A stretch of 64,000 nt of DNA from Streptomyces sp. RFCAC02. Lineage in GTDB: Bacteria; Actinomycetota; Actinomycetes; Streptomycetales; Streptomycetaceae. Numbering within the stretch: position 1 is the first letter of the stretch; each line of letters starts with the position of its first letter. Positions 26,191-35,137 of this stretch are shown piece by piece. The notes under the pieces are model-generated. The model saw only the letters and a list, made by a program, of their open reading frames with translations, was not told where the DNA came from and searched no databases. A program made the position numbers and the translations under genes. The stretch spans positions 2,211,501-2,275,500 of the forward strand of contig NZ_SAUH01000001.1 of the NCBI RefSeq assembly GCF_004193175.1, in the 5' to 3' direction.

Positions 26191-27225
26191 ATGACCGATC
26201 ACCACCACCTACCGGCCGCGCTCGATGTCGGCCCCGAGGCACCCGACCGCAACCTGGCGCTCGAACTCGTCCGCGTCACGGAGGCCGGCGCGATGGCGTC
26301 CGGCCGCTACGTGGGGCGCGGCGACAAGAACGGCGCCGACGGCGCGGCCGTCCGCGCCATGCGCGCCCTCGTCTCCACCGTCTCGATGAACGGCGTCGTC
26401 GTCATCGGCGAGGGCGAGAAGGACGAGGCGCCCATGCTGTACAACGGCGAGCGCGTCGGGGACGGCACCGGACCCGAGTGCGATGTGGCGGTCGACCCGG
26501 TGGACGGCACGACGCTCACCGCCAAGGGCATGAACAACGCCGTCTCCGTCCTCGCGGTCGCCGAGCGGGGCGCGATGTTCGACCCGAGCGCCGTCTTCTA
26601 CATGGACAAGCTCGTGACCGGCCCCGAGGCGGCCGAGTACGTGGACATCGAGGCGCCGCCCGAGGTCAACATCCGCCGGGTCGCCAAGGCCAAGGGCGGC
26701 GCGCCGGAGGACGTGACGGTCGTCATCCTCGACCGGCCCCGGCACGAGGGCCTCGTCCGCCGGGTGCGGGAGAGCGGGGCGCGGATCAAGTTCATCGCGG
26801 ACGGCGACGTGGCGGGCGCCATCATGACCGTGCGCGAGGGCACGGGCGTCGATCTGCTGCTGGGGATCGGCGGCACGCCGGAGGGCATCATCGCGGCCTG
26901 CGCCCTCAAGTGCCTCGGCGGGACGATCCAGGGCAAGCTGTGGCCGAAGGACGAGGACGAGCGCCGCGCCGCGCTGGAGGCGGGCCACGATCTCGACCGG
27001 GTGCTGTTCACGGACGACCTGGTGCGCGGCGAGAACGTCTTCTTCGTCGCCACCGGGGTGACCGACGGCGAGCTGCTGCGGGGGGTGCGCTACCGCGCGG
27101 AGACCGCGACGACGCAGTCGCTCGTCATGCGGTCCCGCTCGGGCACGATCCGGCAGATCGACTCGACGCACCGGCTGTCCAAGCTGCGCGCCTACAGCGT
27201 GGTCGACTTCGGGCGCGCCGGCTGA
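26191..27225 (+). CDS. glpX: Class II fructose-1,6-bisphosphatase
   Basis: A 344-residue gluconeogenic enzyme hydrolysing fructose 1,6-bisphosphate to fructose 6-phosphate. Metal and phosphate-binding motifs are [32 protein letters not shown] and [19 protein letters not shown]. It is full length for the GlpX family and cytosolic. ATG 26191 is preceded by AGAAAGG. The first lines ([19 protein letters not shown]) are invariant in the family. A very long perfect hairpin follows the stop, so transcription probably ends there. A WhiB-like gene lies beyond on the other strand. Confidence 0.97.
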   Translation: MTDHHHLPAALDVGPEAPDRNLALELVRVTEAGAMASGRYVGRGDKNGADGAAVRAMRALVSTVSMNGVVVIGEGEKDEAPMLYNGERVGDGTGPECDVAVDPVDGTTLTAKGMNNAVSVLAVAERGAMFDPSAVFYMDKLVTGPEAAEYVDIEAPPEVNIRRVAKAKGGAPEDVTVVILDRPRHEGLVRRVRESGARIKFIADGDVAGAIMTVREGTGVDLLLGIGGTPEGIIAACALKCLGGTIQGKLWPKDEDERRAALEAGHDLDRVLFTDDLVRGENVFFVATGVTDGELLRGVRYRAETATTQSLVMRSRSGTIRQIDSTHRLSKLRAYSVVDFGRAG

Positions 27226-27230
27226 CCGCG

Positions 27231-27283
27231 CGCGCCGCCGGCCGGCCGACCGGTGGGCGACCGGTCGGCCGGCCGGCGGCGCG
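27231..27283. terminator. Perfect 24-bp hairpin terminator
   Basis: Arms 27231-27254 and 27260-27283 are exact inverted complements with a 5-base GGGCG loop, starting 5 bases after the glpX stop. There is no T-tract. It could end glpX transcription and protect against read-through from the WhiB-like gene side. Confidence 0.75.
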
Positions 27284-27371
27284 GGTGCGCACGCGGGGCG
27301 GACGGGAGGGCGCGGGAGGGCGGCCGCGCGGGCGGGGGGACGACCTCCCGTCGGTGTCGCCCGGGCGTGGC

Positions 27372-27740
27372 CTAGGCGATGCGGGGGATGTCCGATGTGC
27401 GGCCGCCCGGCGCCGCCGTCTCGCGCCGCCGGCGGCGGCTGAGGACGACCCGGCGCTCGGCGGCCGTCAGACCGCCCCACACGCCGTACGGCTCGGGCTG
27501 GAGCAGTGCGTGCTCACGGCACTCGAGCAGCACGGGGCAGCGGGCGCACACGGACTTGGCGGCCTGCTCGCGCGAGAGGCGGGCGGCTGTCGGCTCCTGG
27601 GAGGGCGCGAAGAACAGGCCCGCCTCGTCGCGGCGGCACGCGGCCTCGGAGTGCCACGGACCCGCCAGGTCTTTCGGACTGCGCTGGGCAGGTGCAGCGG
27701 GGGACCACGGGGACTCGTGTGGCGGTGACGATGGCAGCAC
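27372..27740 (-). CDS. wblI: WhiB-like iron-sulfur transcription factor
   Basis: A 122-residue Wbl protein. The four cluster cysteines lie in SEAACRRDE, VCARCPVLLECREHAL, spaced C...CxxC(x5)C as required for a [4Fe-4S] cluster. GVWGGLTAAERR is the beta-turn that contacts the housekeeping sigma factor, followed by a basic RRRRR DNA-binding tail. The symbol wblI is suggested because the S. coelicolor gene beside glpX carries that name, as I recall; it is not proven here. GTG 27740 is preferred over TTG 27746 because AGGAG sits 6 bases before it. Wbl proteins respond to oxygen or nitric oxide and regulate development or stress. Confidence 0.85.
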   Translation of the reverse strand: MLPSSPPHESPWSPAAPAQRSPKDLAGPWHSEAACRRDEAGLFFAPSQEPTAARLSREQAAKSVCARCPVLLECREHALLQPEPYGVWGGLTAAERRVVLSRRRRRETAAPGGRTSDIPRIA

Positions 27741-27930
27741 GGTCAACTCCTGACACGACGGCGGCTACGGGGGTCGCTCCTGGCTGATGGACCCTCACCC
27801 GTCCTGGAGGACAGCGCGCTTCCCTCTTCCCACCCTGCGGCCATACGAGTGACGGTCCCCCGAGCCCTACCCGCTGTGCGCACGTCTATGCACAAAGCGA
27901 CGGCATGGCGTGCCACGTCAGCCGTACCGG

Positions 27931-28581
27931 TCAGTCGCGGCGCAGGTCCTTGACCCGCTTGCCCCGGACCGGCTTGGCGTCCACGCCGCCGAGGATCGCC
28001 CAGCCCTTCACGATGACGACGGGCGCGTCGGGGTCGGCGGCCTCCGCCTCCTCCACCTCGAATCCGCCGAGGAAGCCGGTGCCCTCACAGCGCAGCGACA
28101 CGTTCTCCGGGACGCGGATCTCTATGCCGCCGAGGAGGGCGACCGCGTTGACCGTGACGTACTGCTGCTCGAACATCGCCTGGGTGAAGTCGAGTTCGAC
28201 ACCGCCGAGGACGGCGACGGCGTTGATCGTGCCGCCGGTGCTCCAGCGTCCGCGCCGGGCGGCGCCGCTCAGGACGGCGACGACGTTCCGCGCGCCGTGC
28301 CCGCCGTGGGGCGGTGCGGCGCCGGGGCCGCCGGCGGATGCCCGCGCCGGCGCGGGCGGCTGACCGGCCGGCAGATCGCGGATCAGCGGTCCCAGCTCGT
28401 CCACGGTGCGGGCGGCGTAGACGGCGTCGACGCGTTCGGCGTGCTCATCGGCGTCGATGCGCCCCTCGGCCAGCGCCTCGGCGAGGATCTCGGCGACCCG
28501 GTCGCGATCCCCGTCGGAGGCGCGGACCGGCGGCGGGGACTCTTTGCCCAGCCGGACGGCGGGCGGCTTCTCGGCTGTCAC
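27931..28581 (-). CDS. DUF1707 protein with LiaF-like C-terminal domain
   Basis: A 216-residue soluble protein. Residues about 18-72 (PPVRASDGDRDRVAEILAEAL ... RVDAVYAARTVDELGPLIRDLP) are DUF1707, a small SHOCT-like domain. After a proline/glycine linker, residues 95-205 (VVAVLSGAARRGRW, AVLGGVELDFTQAMF, ALLGGIEIRVPENVSL, ILGGVDAKP) form the beta-solenoid-like cell-wall-antibiotic response domain of LiaF/YvqF proteins, but without membrane helices. Such proteins probably act in envelope stress sensing. The GTG at 28581 gives the usual family N-terminus. It is transcribed away from ahpC. Confidence 0.88.
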   Translation of the reverse strand: MTAEKPPAVRLGKESPPPVRASDGDRDRVAEILAEALAEGRIDADEHAERVDAVYAARTVDELGPLIRDLPAGQPPAPARASAGGPGAAPPHGGHGARNVVAVLSGAARRGRWSTGGTINAVAVLGGVELDFTQAMFEQQYVTVNAVALLGGIEIRVPENVSLRCEGTGFLGGFEVEEAEAADPDAPVVIVKGWAILGGVDAKPVRGKRVKDLRRD

Positions 28582-28758
28582 CCCGACAGCCTAGCGACAC
28601 GCGATACATCGCGACCAGACCCGGCACCCCGGACATGCCCCGAACGCACCCCCGACCTCTCCCCCACCCGCCCCTGAGCCACCCCTGAGACCCGCCCCCC
28701 ACTTCGGCGCCGCCACTCGGAAACACGCAGGTCACGGCATGTAGCACGGGAAGCACAC

Positions 28759-28775
28759 CGGATTACCACAATCCG
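28759..28775. promoter_or_regulatory. Inverted repeat upstream of ahpC
   Basis: CGGATT, a 5-base spacer and AATCCG form a perfect 6-bp dyad about 85 bases before the ahpC start. It is a candidate binding site for a redox regulator; no regulator gene is adjacent. Confidence 0.4.
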
Positions 28776-28859
28776 TGACGACTGTGGCACGGTAGGTGAC
28801 GGACCACCTCCGGTCCCCGATCAGACAGCCTGTCCGACCACCGCCCCGAGGAGACCGCC

Positions 28860-29414
28860 GTGCTCACTGTCGGCGACCCGTTCCCCCCGTTCGACCTGAC
28901 CGCCTGCGTGTCGCTGCGCGCCGGCGAGGAGTTCACCCGCGTCACGGAGAAGACGTACGCCGGGTCGTGGAAGGCCGTCTTCGCATGGCCGATGGACTTC
29001 ACGTTCGTCTGCCCGACGGAGATCGCCGCATTCGGCCGGCTGCACCCGGAGTTCACCGAGCGCGGCGCCAACGTCCTCGGTCTCTCCCTCGACTCCGAGT
29101 TCGTCCACCACGCGTGGCGCCGCGACCACCCGCACCTGCGCGACCTGCCGTTCCCCATGCTGTCGGACGTGCGCCGCGAACTGTGCTCGGCGCTCGGCAT
29201 CCTCGGGCGCGACGGGCTGCCCCAGCGCGCGGTGTTCCTCGTCGACCCGGACGACACGATCCGGTTCAGCATGGTCACGGACGGCTCCGTCGGCCGGAGC
29301 CCGAAGGAGGTCCTGCGCGTGCTCGACGCCCTCCGGACCGACGCCCTGTGCCCGTGCGACTGGACCAGGGGCGACGACACGCTCGACGCCGGCGCCCTGC
29401 TCGCGGGAGCCTGA
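28860..29414 (+). CDS. ahpC: Alkyl hydroperoxide reductase / 2-Cys peroxiredoxin
   Basis: A 184-residue peroxiredoxin. The peroxidatic cysteine is Cys51 in DFTFVCPTEI, and the resolving cysteine is in DALCPCDW near the C-terminus. VFLVDPDDTIRF is another family landmark. It reduces hydrogen peroxide, organic peroxides and peroxynitrite in the cytosol. In many actinomycetes ahpC is followed by ahpD and faces oxyR; here neither is adjacent, so its reductant partner must be encoded elsewhere. GTG 28860 has GAGGAG upstream. A long hairpin follows the stop. Confidence 0.93.
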   Translation: MLTVGDPFPPFDLTACVSLRAGEEFTRVTEKTYAGSWKAVFAWPMDFTFVCPTEIAAFGRLHPEFTERGANVLGLSLDSEFVHHAWRRDHPHLRDLPFPMLSDVRRELCSALGILGRDGLPQRAVFLVDPDDTIRFSMVTDGSVGRSPKEVLRVLDALRTDALCPCDWTRGDDTLDAGALLAGA

Positions 29415-29424
29415 CCCGGCGCTT

Positions 29425-29466
29425 CCCTCCGGTCCGGGCACGGTCCCCCGCGCCCGGACCGGAGGG
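29425..29466. terminator. Bidirectional hairpin after ahpC
   Basis: A 15-bp perfect stem (arms 29425-29439 and 29452-29466) with a 12-base loop separates the convergent ahpC and phosphatase genes. It abuts the phosphatase stop codon. Confidence 0.7.
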
Positions 29467-29467
29467 G

Positions 29468-31351
29468 TCAGGCGGTGTCCGGCGCGGGGGCCGCGACCTC
29501 GAACCACACCAGCTTGCCCGTGCTCAGCCGGGTCGCGCCCCAGCTCCGCGCCAGCCGCTGCACCAGGTACAGGCCGCGGCCTCCCTCGTCGGCCGGGCCG
29601 GCCTGCCGCAGCCTCGGGAGCTGCGGCACGTCGTCCCCGACCTCGCAGCGCAGCACACCGGTGCGCAGCAACCGGACGGTGACGGGCCGCTCCGCGTACC
29701 GGACGGCGTTCGTGACGACCTCGCTGACCAGCAGCTCCACCGAGTCCTCGATCTCCTGGAGGTCCCAGCGGGCCAGGCTCTCGCGGACCAGGCGGCGGGC
29801 CTCGCGGACCGACTCGGCCTTCGGTTCGAGCCGCAGGAACGCCACGGCCTCCGGCGCGATGCCCTCGAACCGCGCGGCGAGGATCGCGATGTCGTCGTCC
29901 CGGTCGCCCGGGCCGACGATGTCGAGGATCTCGTCACACATCGGTTCGAGCGGCAGTGCGGCGTCCGGCCGGGTGAGGCGGGAGATCTCGGCCAGCTTCT
30001 CCCGCAACTGCTCCACACCGGCCCACACGTCCCGCGCACGCGACTCGACCAGGCCGTCCGTGTACAGGACGAGGGTCGCGCCGGCCGGGGCGTCGATCTC
30101 CACCGTCTCGAAGTCGACACCGCCCACACCGATCGGGGCGTTCGGCGGGAGTTCGAGCACCTCCGTGGAGCCGTCCTGGTGCAGCAGGACGGGCGGTGGA
30201 TGACCGGCGTTGGCGGCCGTGATGCGGTGCGCGACCGGGTCGTACACGGCGTACAGGCAGGTCGCCATGCGATCGGTACCGAGCCGCTGTGCCTGCTCGT
30301 CGAGGTGGTGCATGACCTCCTGCGGCGGCAGGTCGAGCCCGGCGAGGGTCTGCACGGTCGTCCGGAGCTGACCCATGATCGCGGCGGATGTCGTGGAGTG
30401 CCCCATCACATCGCCGACGACCAGCGCGACCCGGCTGCCCGGCAGGGGGATCGTGTCGTACCAGTCGCCGCCGACACGCGCCGACTGCGCGGCCGGCAGG
30501 TACCGGCTGGCCAGCCGCACACCGGTCGGCTCGGGCAGGTCGTCCGGCAGCATCGTGCGCTGGAGCTCGTCCGCGATGGACGCCTCACGGCCGTAGAGCA
30601 CGGCCTTGTCCACGCCGAGCGCGGAGTGCGTGGCGAGCTGCGCGGCGACCTGGAGGTCCTCCTGCTCGAACGCGGCCCGGTCCCGGGTCCGCGCGAACAC
30701 CGCGGCGCCGATCACGCGCCGCCGCCCCCGCAGCGGCGCGACGATGACCCGCCGGCCGTCGGGCAGGTCCGTGACACCGGTGAGCTCCCGCAGCGCCGCG
30801 CGCGGCACCTGGGACTCGGTGAAGACCGGCCGGACGCCGCGCAGCACCTCGGCGAGCGGCCCGTTGCCCCGCACCTCGACCTGGGGCGTCGGGTCGCCCA
30901 GCAGCGCCGGCAGCCCGGCGGGCCGCTCCGACGCGCGCGAACCGCCGAACGCGAGCTGCTCCGGGATGCGGTCACTGCGCCGCAGCCTCAGCACCCAGGG
31001 CGAGACCGGCTGTTCGTCACCGACCGGGAGGGGGTGGCGCAGGTAGACGAGCGTCACGTCGGAGAACGTCGGGACCGAGGAACGGCACAGCCCGAGCACG
31101 ATCTCGTCCAGGTCCATGCCGCGCGCGATGCGGCGGGTCGCCGACCCCACGAACCGCAGCCGGTCGGCCTCCCTGATCCCGCCGCCGTCACCGTCGGCCC
31201 CGCCGCCGTCGTGACCTCCCGCCGGCGGCCGGATCGGCGGGTGCTCCGACGGGGCGGACTCGGAGCGGGCGTGCGGCAGTGCCCGGCTCTCGGCGAACGT
31301 GGTCACGTCCGCCGTGCGAGCCGCGGGCTGCGGTGGGGTCGGGTCCGTCAC
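29468..31351 (-). CDS. GAF-SpoIIE phosphatase with C-terminal ATPase domain
   Basis: A 627-residue signalling protein. After a disordered proline/glycine N-terminus (about 1-60), a GAF-like region (about 65-270) leads to a SpoIIE/PP2C phosphatase domain (about 275-490) with VGGDWYDTIPL, VGDVMGHSTT and GDRDDDIAIL. A HATPase_c domain (about 505-620; LVSEVVTNAVRYAE, DEGGRGLYLVQRLA) completes it. It is the second RsbU-type multidomain phosphatase in the window and lacks the two PAS segments of the first. It probably acts in partner switching of an anti-sigma antagonist. The GTG start at 31351 has no strong ribosome site, so it is slightly uncertain. Confidence 0.9.
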   Translation of the reverse strand: MTDPTPPQPAARTADVTTFAESRALPHARSESAPSEHPPIRPPAGGHDGGGADGDGGGIREADRLRFVGSATRRIARGMDLDEIVLGLCRSSVPTFSDVTLVYLRHPLPVGDEQPVSPWVLRLRRSDRIPEQLAFGGSRASERPAGLPALLGDPTPQVEVRGNGPLAEVLRGVRPVFTESQVPRAALRELTGVTDLPDGRRVIVAPLRGRRRVIGAAVFARTRDRAAFEQEDLQVAAQLATHSALGVDKAVLYGREASIADELQRTMLPDDLPEPTGVRLASRYLPAAQSARVGGDWYDTIPLPGSRVALVVGDVMGHSTTSAAIMGQLRTTVQTLAGLDLPPQEVMHHLDEQAQRLGTDRMATCLYAVYDPVAHRITAANAGHPPPVLLHQDGSTEVLELPPNAPIGVGGVDFETVEIDAPAGATLVLYTDGLVESRARDVWAGVEQLREKLAEISRLTRPDAALPLEPMCDEILDIVGPGDRDDDIAILAARFEGIAPEAVAFLRLEPKAESVREARRLVRESLARWDLQEIEDSVELLVSEVVTNAVRYAERPVTVRLLRTGVLRCEVGDDVPQLPRLRQAGPADEGGRGLYLVQRLARSWGATRLSTGKLVWFEVAAPAPDTA

Positions 31352-31460
31352 GAGGGGATGTCCATCCAGGCTGGCACTGCGGAAACTGACGTGCGGTGTG
31401 GGGGGTTGTGCGGTTGTGCGGTCGTGGGGACCGATCCTACGGTCGCGACAGGGGGGGCTA

Positions 31461-32207
31461 TCAAGAGGCCCGAGGGTGATCGGGCAGCCGTCCGGCGCCC
31501 GTACCGGCGGGTAGCGCGCTTCCCGGCCGGTCCCAGTCCCCGGGGAGACGCGGGGTCGGCCAGCGCGGGTCGGGGCGCCAGGCGGGCCAGTTGTCGGAGA
31601 ACGGCGGCCCCCAGTCGGTGATCAGCCGGACCGCGGCGCGGCCGGCCGCCCCGATGCGCGCCGCCTGCTCGGCGTCGAGCAGACCCGCCTGCTGCGCCTG
31701 GGCGAACTCGTCCTCGTCGCGCCACTCCCAGCACCGGTCCGGGTAGACGGCGATGTCGAGGAAGTGGTCCTCGGAGTCGACGCCACCGGGCCAGCGGCGC
31801 CTGGGCTCCTCCAGGTTGACGTACCAGTTCTTGAAGGACCACTGCCGGTCCCAGAAGAGCCACACGGACCAGGGCTCACCCGGCCGCGCGAGCTTCAGCA
31901 CCCCGGCGCCGGACCAGCGCGACCGCACGGTCGTCCGCGGCTTCGTGTAGCGGGTGGCGAGGGGCTCCAGGTGCACGGGGGTACCGTCCGCCAGCTCGGG
32001 CTTGACGCACTCGGTGCCCGGGGCGAGCCAGACGGCCAGGAGGTCCGGGGTGTCGCGGACGACGGTCACGGGGCGGCAGATGTGGAACCGCCCCGCGCTG
32101 CCGCCCGCGCCGTTGGCCCGGTAGCGCCACAGGATCTGGTCGCCCGGGCGCCACGGATGCGCGCCGCCGTCCCTGTCGGTCCGGTCCGTTCCCGTTGTCA
32201 TCTCCAC
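31461..32207 (-). CDS. DUF402 domain protein
   Basis: A 248-residue cytosolic protein. Residues about 18-185 form the DUF402 beta-barrel, with WRPGDQILWRYRAN, RPVTVVRDTPDLLAVWLAPG, WSFKNWYVNLEEPRRRW, and DHFLDIAVYPDRCWEWRDEDEF as the acidic metal-binding strand. Characterised DUF402 proteins of this fold are nucleoside di/triphosphate phosphatases in firmicutes; whether this longer version has that activity is not known. The C-terminal 60 residues are proline- and aspartate-rich. It lies between a phosphatase gene and fumC, all on the minus strand. Confidence 0.85.
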   Translation of the reverse strand: MEMTTGTDRTDRDGGAHPWRPGDQILWRYRANGAGGSAGRFHICRPVTVVRDTPDLLAVWLAPGTECVKPELADGTPVHLEPLATRYTKPRTTVRSRWSGAGVLKLARPGEPWSVWLFWDRQWSFKNWYVNLEEPRRRWPGGVDSEDHFLDIAVYPDRCWEWRDEDEFAQAQQAGLLDAEQAARIGAAGRAAVRLITDWGPPFSDNWPAWRPDPRWPTPRLPGDWDRPGSALPAGTGAGRLPDHPRAS

Positions 32208-32260
32208 ATGGTATGGGGGACGGCACGGACGGCGGGCGCATCCGGACGGAACGGGTGGGG

Positions 32261-33661
32261 TCAGGGGTGTGTCATGCGGAGGACGTCCAAGGCCTCGTCG
32301 AGCTGTTCGAGCGTGAGGTCACCGCGCTCGACGTAGCCGCCGTCGAGGACCGCCTCGCGGATGGTCTTGCGCTCCTTCAGGGCGCGCTTGGCGACCTTCG
32401 CCGCCTCCTCGTACCCGATGTAGCGGTTGAGGGGGGTGACGACGGACGGCGAGGACTCGGCGTACTCCCGGGCGCGTTCGGCGTTGGCGGTGATGCCGTC
32501 CACCGTGCGGTCGGCGAGGAGGCGGGAGGCGTTCGCGAGGAGGCGGATCGACTCCAGCAGGTTCTTCGCGATGACGGGGAGCATGACGTTCAGCTCGAAG
32601 TTGCCCGCGGCGCCGGCGGTGGTGACGGTGAGGTCGTTGCCGATGACCTGGGCGGCGACCATGAGGACGGCCTCGGGGATGACCGGGTTGACCTTGCCGG
32701 GCATGATCGACGAGCCGGGCTGGAGGTCGGGCAGCGCGATCTCGGCGAGACCGGTGCGCGGCCCGGAGGACATCCAGCGCAGGTCGTTGCAGATCTTGGT
32801 GAGCGACACGGCGATCGTGCGGAGCTGGCCGGACGTCTCGACCAGGCCGTCGCGCGCGCCCTGCGCCTCGAAGTGGTCGCGGGCCTCGGTCAGCGGCAGG
32901 CCGGTGACGCGGGCGACCTCGGCGATGACGGCGGCGGAGAAGCCGGGCGGGGTGTTGATGCCGGTGCCGACGGCGGTGCCGCCGAGGGGGAGTTCCGCGA
33001 GGCGGGGCAGCGCGGCGTCCAGCCGCTCGACGCCGTACCGGATCTGCGCGGCGTACCCGTTGAACTCCTGGCCGAGCGTGACGGGCGTCGCGTCCATCAG
33101 GTGGGTGCGGCCGGACTTGACGACGCCCGCGAACTCGGCGCCCTTGCGCTCCAGCGCGTCGGCGAGGTGGCCGAGGGCCGGGATCAGCTCGCCGGTGACG
33201 GCACCGGTGGCCGCGATGTGGATGGACGAGGGGAAGACGTCGTTCGACGACTGGCTGGCGTTGACGTGGTCGTTGGGGTGCACCGGGCGGCCGAGGCGCT
33301 CGGTGGCGAGGGTGGCCAGCACCTCGTTGGTGTTCATGTTCGACGACGTGCCGGAGCCGGTCTGGAACACGTCGATCGGGAAGTGGGCGTCCCAGGTGCC
33401 CTCGGCCACCTCGTCGGCGGCCGCGACGATGGCCTCCGCCATGTCCTTCTCGATGACGCCCAGCTCGGCGTTGACGGTGGCCGCCGCCGCCTTGATACGG
33501 GCGAGGGCCGCGATGTGCGCGCGCTCGATGCCCTGTCCGGAGATGGGGAAGTTCTCCACGGCCCGCTGGGTCTGCGCACGCCACTTCGCGTCCGCCGGTA
33601 CCCGCACCTCGCCCATGGAGTCGTGCTCGATGCGGAATTCGTTGCTACCACTCATGGCCAC
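32261..33661 (-). CDS. fumC: Class II fumarate hydratase
   Basis: A 466-residue tricarboxylic-acid-cycle enzyme interconverting fumarate and L-malate without an iron-sulfur cluster. The fumarase/aspartase signature [11 protein letters not shown] is intact. [29 protein letters not shown] and [17 protein letters not shown] provide the tetrameric active site. It is full length. The start may be GTG 33661 or ATG 33655 ([10 protein letters not shown]); the second matches family N-termini better, the first is kept as the longer option. The convergent-facing end lies 54 bases from the DUF402 gene start. Confidence 0.96.
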   Translation of the reverse strand: MAMSGSNEFRIEHDSMGEVRVPADAKWRAQTQRAVENFPISGQGIERAHIAALARIKAAAATVNAELGVIEKDMAEAIVAAADEVAEGTWDAHFPIDVFQTGSGTSSNMNTNEVLATLATERLGRPVHPNDHVNASQSSNDVFPSSIHIAATGAVTGELIPALGHLADALERKGAEFAGVVKSGRTHLMDATPVTLGQEFNGYAAQIRYGVERLDAALPRLAELPLGGTAVGTGINTPPGFSAAVIAEVARVTGLPLTEARDHFEAQGARDGLVETSGQLRTIAVSLTKICNDLRWMSSGPRTGLAEIALPDLQPGSSIMPGKVNPVIPEAVLMVAAQVIGNDLTVTTAGAAGNFELNVMLPVIAKNLLESIRLLANASRLLADRTVDGITANAERAREYAESSPSVVTPLNRYIGYEEAAKVAKRALKERKTIREAVLDGGYVERGDLTLEQLDEALDVLRMTHP

Positions 33662-33678
33662 GAATCTACCCGGCGGGG

Positions 33679-35064
33679 TCAGGCGAGGTTGAGGCGCTTC
33701 CCACCGAGCGCCCGGCGGGCGGGACGGGTGCGCAGCGCGCCGTACGTCCGGTGCAGTTCGGCGGCGAGCGCGGTGGCCTCGGGAGCCGAGCCGAACGCGC
33801 CCAGGCGTACGCAGGCACGCAGCGTGGGCCAGCCGTCGGGACCGTAGTAGCGGGCGAGGTCGGGGATGACGGCGGCCCAGGCGGCGGGGGTGTCGGCGGC
33901 CTCGGCCGCGGCGACGCGGGTGCGGAGGGCGCCGGCGGCGCTGGGCCGCAGGCGGGCGGCGAGGCGCGGGAGGGGAGCCGGGGCGGGTGCGGGGACGGGC
34001 TCGGGCACGGAGTCCTGGACGGGCTCGGACTCGGGCTCCGGCTCCGGCTCCGGCTCGGGAGCCGGCTCGGGCTCGGGAGCCGGCTCGGGCTGCCGTTCGG
34101 GTTCGGGTTCCGGCTCGGGCGTCGGCTCGGGCTGCCGTTCGGGTTCCGGCTCGGGAGCCGGACCGTGGCGCAGGTCACGGGTCGGCAGGTCGCGCAACGG
34201 GCGGGCACCGAGGCGCGCGCCCAGCTCGCGGAGCCGGTCCCGGACGGCCGCCGCGTGGGCCGGCCGGTCCCCCGGCCGCTTGGCGAGGAGCCGCAGCACG
34301 AGGTCCTCGACGTCCGCCGGTATGCCGGACCGCACCTCGCCTGGCCGCTGCGGCGTCTCGTGGACATGCCGGTAGAGGACCTGCATCACCGTGCCGCCGG
34401 GCGCGAACACCGTCCGCCCGGTGAGCATCTGGAACAGGACGCAGCCCAGCGCGTACAGGTCCGTCCTGCCGTCCACGGGGTCGCCGAGGCACTGTTCCGG
34501 CGCCATGTAGTCGGGCGTGCCGATGGCCGTGCCGGTGGCGGTCAGGGACGTGCGCTGCCGGTCGCTCAGCCCTTCCGCGAACCGGGCGATGCCGAAATCG
34601 AGGAGCTTGACGCGGTTGCGCGTCAGCATGATGTTGGCGGGCTTCAGGTCCCGGTGGACGATGCGGACGCCCGGCGCGTGGGCCGCGGCGAGGGCGTCGG
34701 CGATCTGCGCCGCCCACTCCAGGACGTCCGGCAGCGGCGGCGGCCCGTCGTCGGCGAGCAGCCGGTCCAGGGAACGGCCCGGCACCAGCTCCATCACGAG
34801 GAAGACGGTGGGCCGGCCGTCGAACTCGCCGGTGAACAGGTCGTGGACCGTGACGATGTGCGGGTGGGCGAGGCGTGCGATGGCCAGGGCCTCGCGCTCC
34901 AGCCGCTCGACGAGGTCGGCGTCCCCGCCCTCGCTCGCGGTCTTGAGGGCGACGTCGCGCCGCAGCCGCTCGTCGTGGGCGCGCCAGACCTGGCCCATGC
35001 CGCCCTCACCGAGTTTGCGGACGAGCCGGTAGCGGCCCTCCAGCGTGTCACCGGTCGTCACCAT
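33679..35064 (-). CDS. Hanks-type Ser/Thr protein kinase with Pro-Glu repeats
   Basis: A 461-residue kinase. Residues about 10-270 carry all catalytic motifs: GEGGMGQVW (P-loop), DVALK (Lys), [31 protein letters not shown] and [14 protein letters not shown] disordered stretch (about 295-355) of PEPEP repeats follows, encoded by imperfect hexanucleotide repeats. A C-terminal helical domain of about 75 residues ([20 protein letters not shown]) is unassigned. No membrane helix is seen, so the kinase should be cytosolic, unlike PASTA kinases. It is transcribed toward fumC with a 17-base gap. Substrates unknown. Confidence 0.92.
   Translation of the reverse strand: MVTTGDTLEGRYRLVRKLGEGGMGQVWRAHDERLRRDVALKTASEGGDADLVERLEREALAIARLAHPHIVTVHDLFTGEFDGRPTVFLVMELVPGRSLDRLLADDGPPPLPDVLEWAAQIADALAAAHAPGVRIVHRDLKPANIMLTRNRVKLLDFGIARFAEGLSDRQRTSLTATGTAIGTPDYMAPEQCLGDPVDGRTDLYALGCVLFQMLTGRTVFAPGGTVMQVLYRHVHETPQRPGEVRSGIPADVEDLVLRLLAKRPGDRPAHAAAVRDRLRELGARLGARPLRDLPTRDLRHGPAPEPEPERQPEPTPEPEPEPERQPEPAPEPEPAPEPEPEPEPESEPVQDSVPEPVPAPAPAPLPRLAARLRPSAAGALRTRVAAAEAADTPAAWAAVIPDLARYYGPDGWPTLRACVRLGAFGSAPEATALAAELHRTYGALRTRPARRALGGKRLNLA
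34019..34170. repeat. Imperfect GC-rich hexanucleotide repeat inside the kinase gene
   Basis: Tandem units such as GGCTCC/GGCTCG encode alternating Pro and Glu on the minus strand. The tract is prone to length change in frame and probably acts as a flexible spacer. Confidence 0.75.
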
Positions 35065-35137
35065 GGTCTCCCCCGTTCCCCACGCGGTGTCGGTGGCGCG
35101 GCTTAGGATGACACAGCGGGTGGCCGAGGGGGCACGA

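Noticed and set aside
34019..34170. CRISPR-like repeat array
   Set aside because: The repeats are hexamers in coding phase without spacers and encode Pro-Glu.
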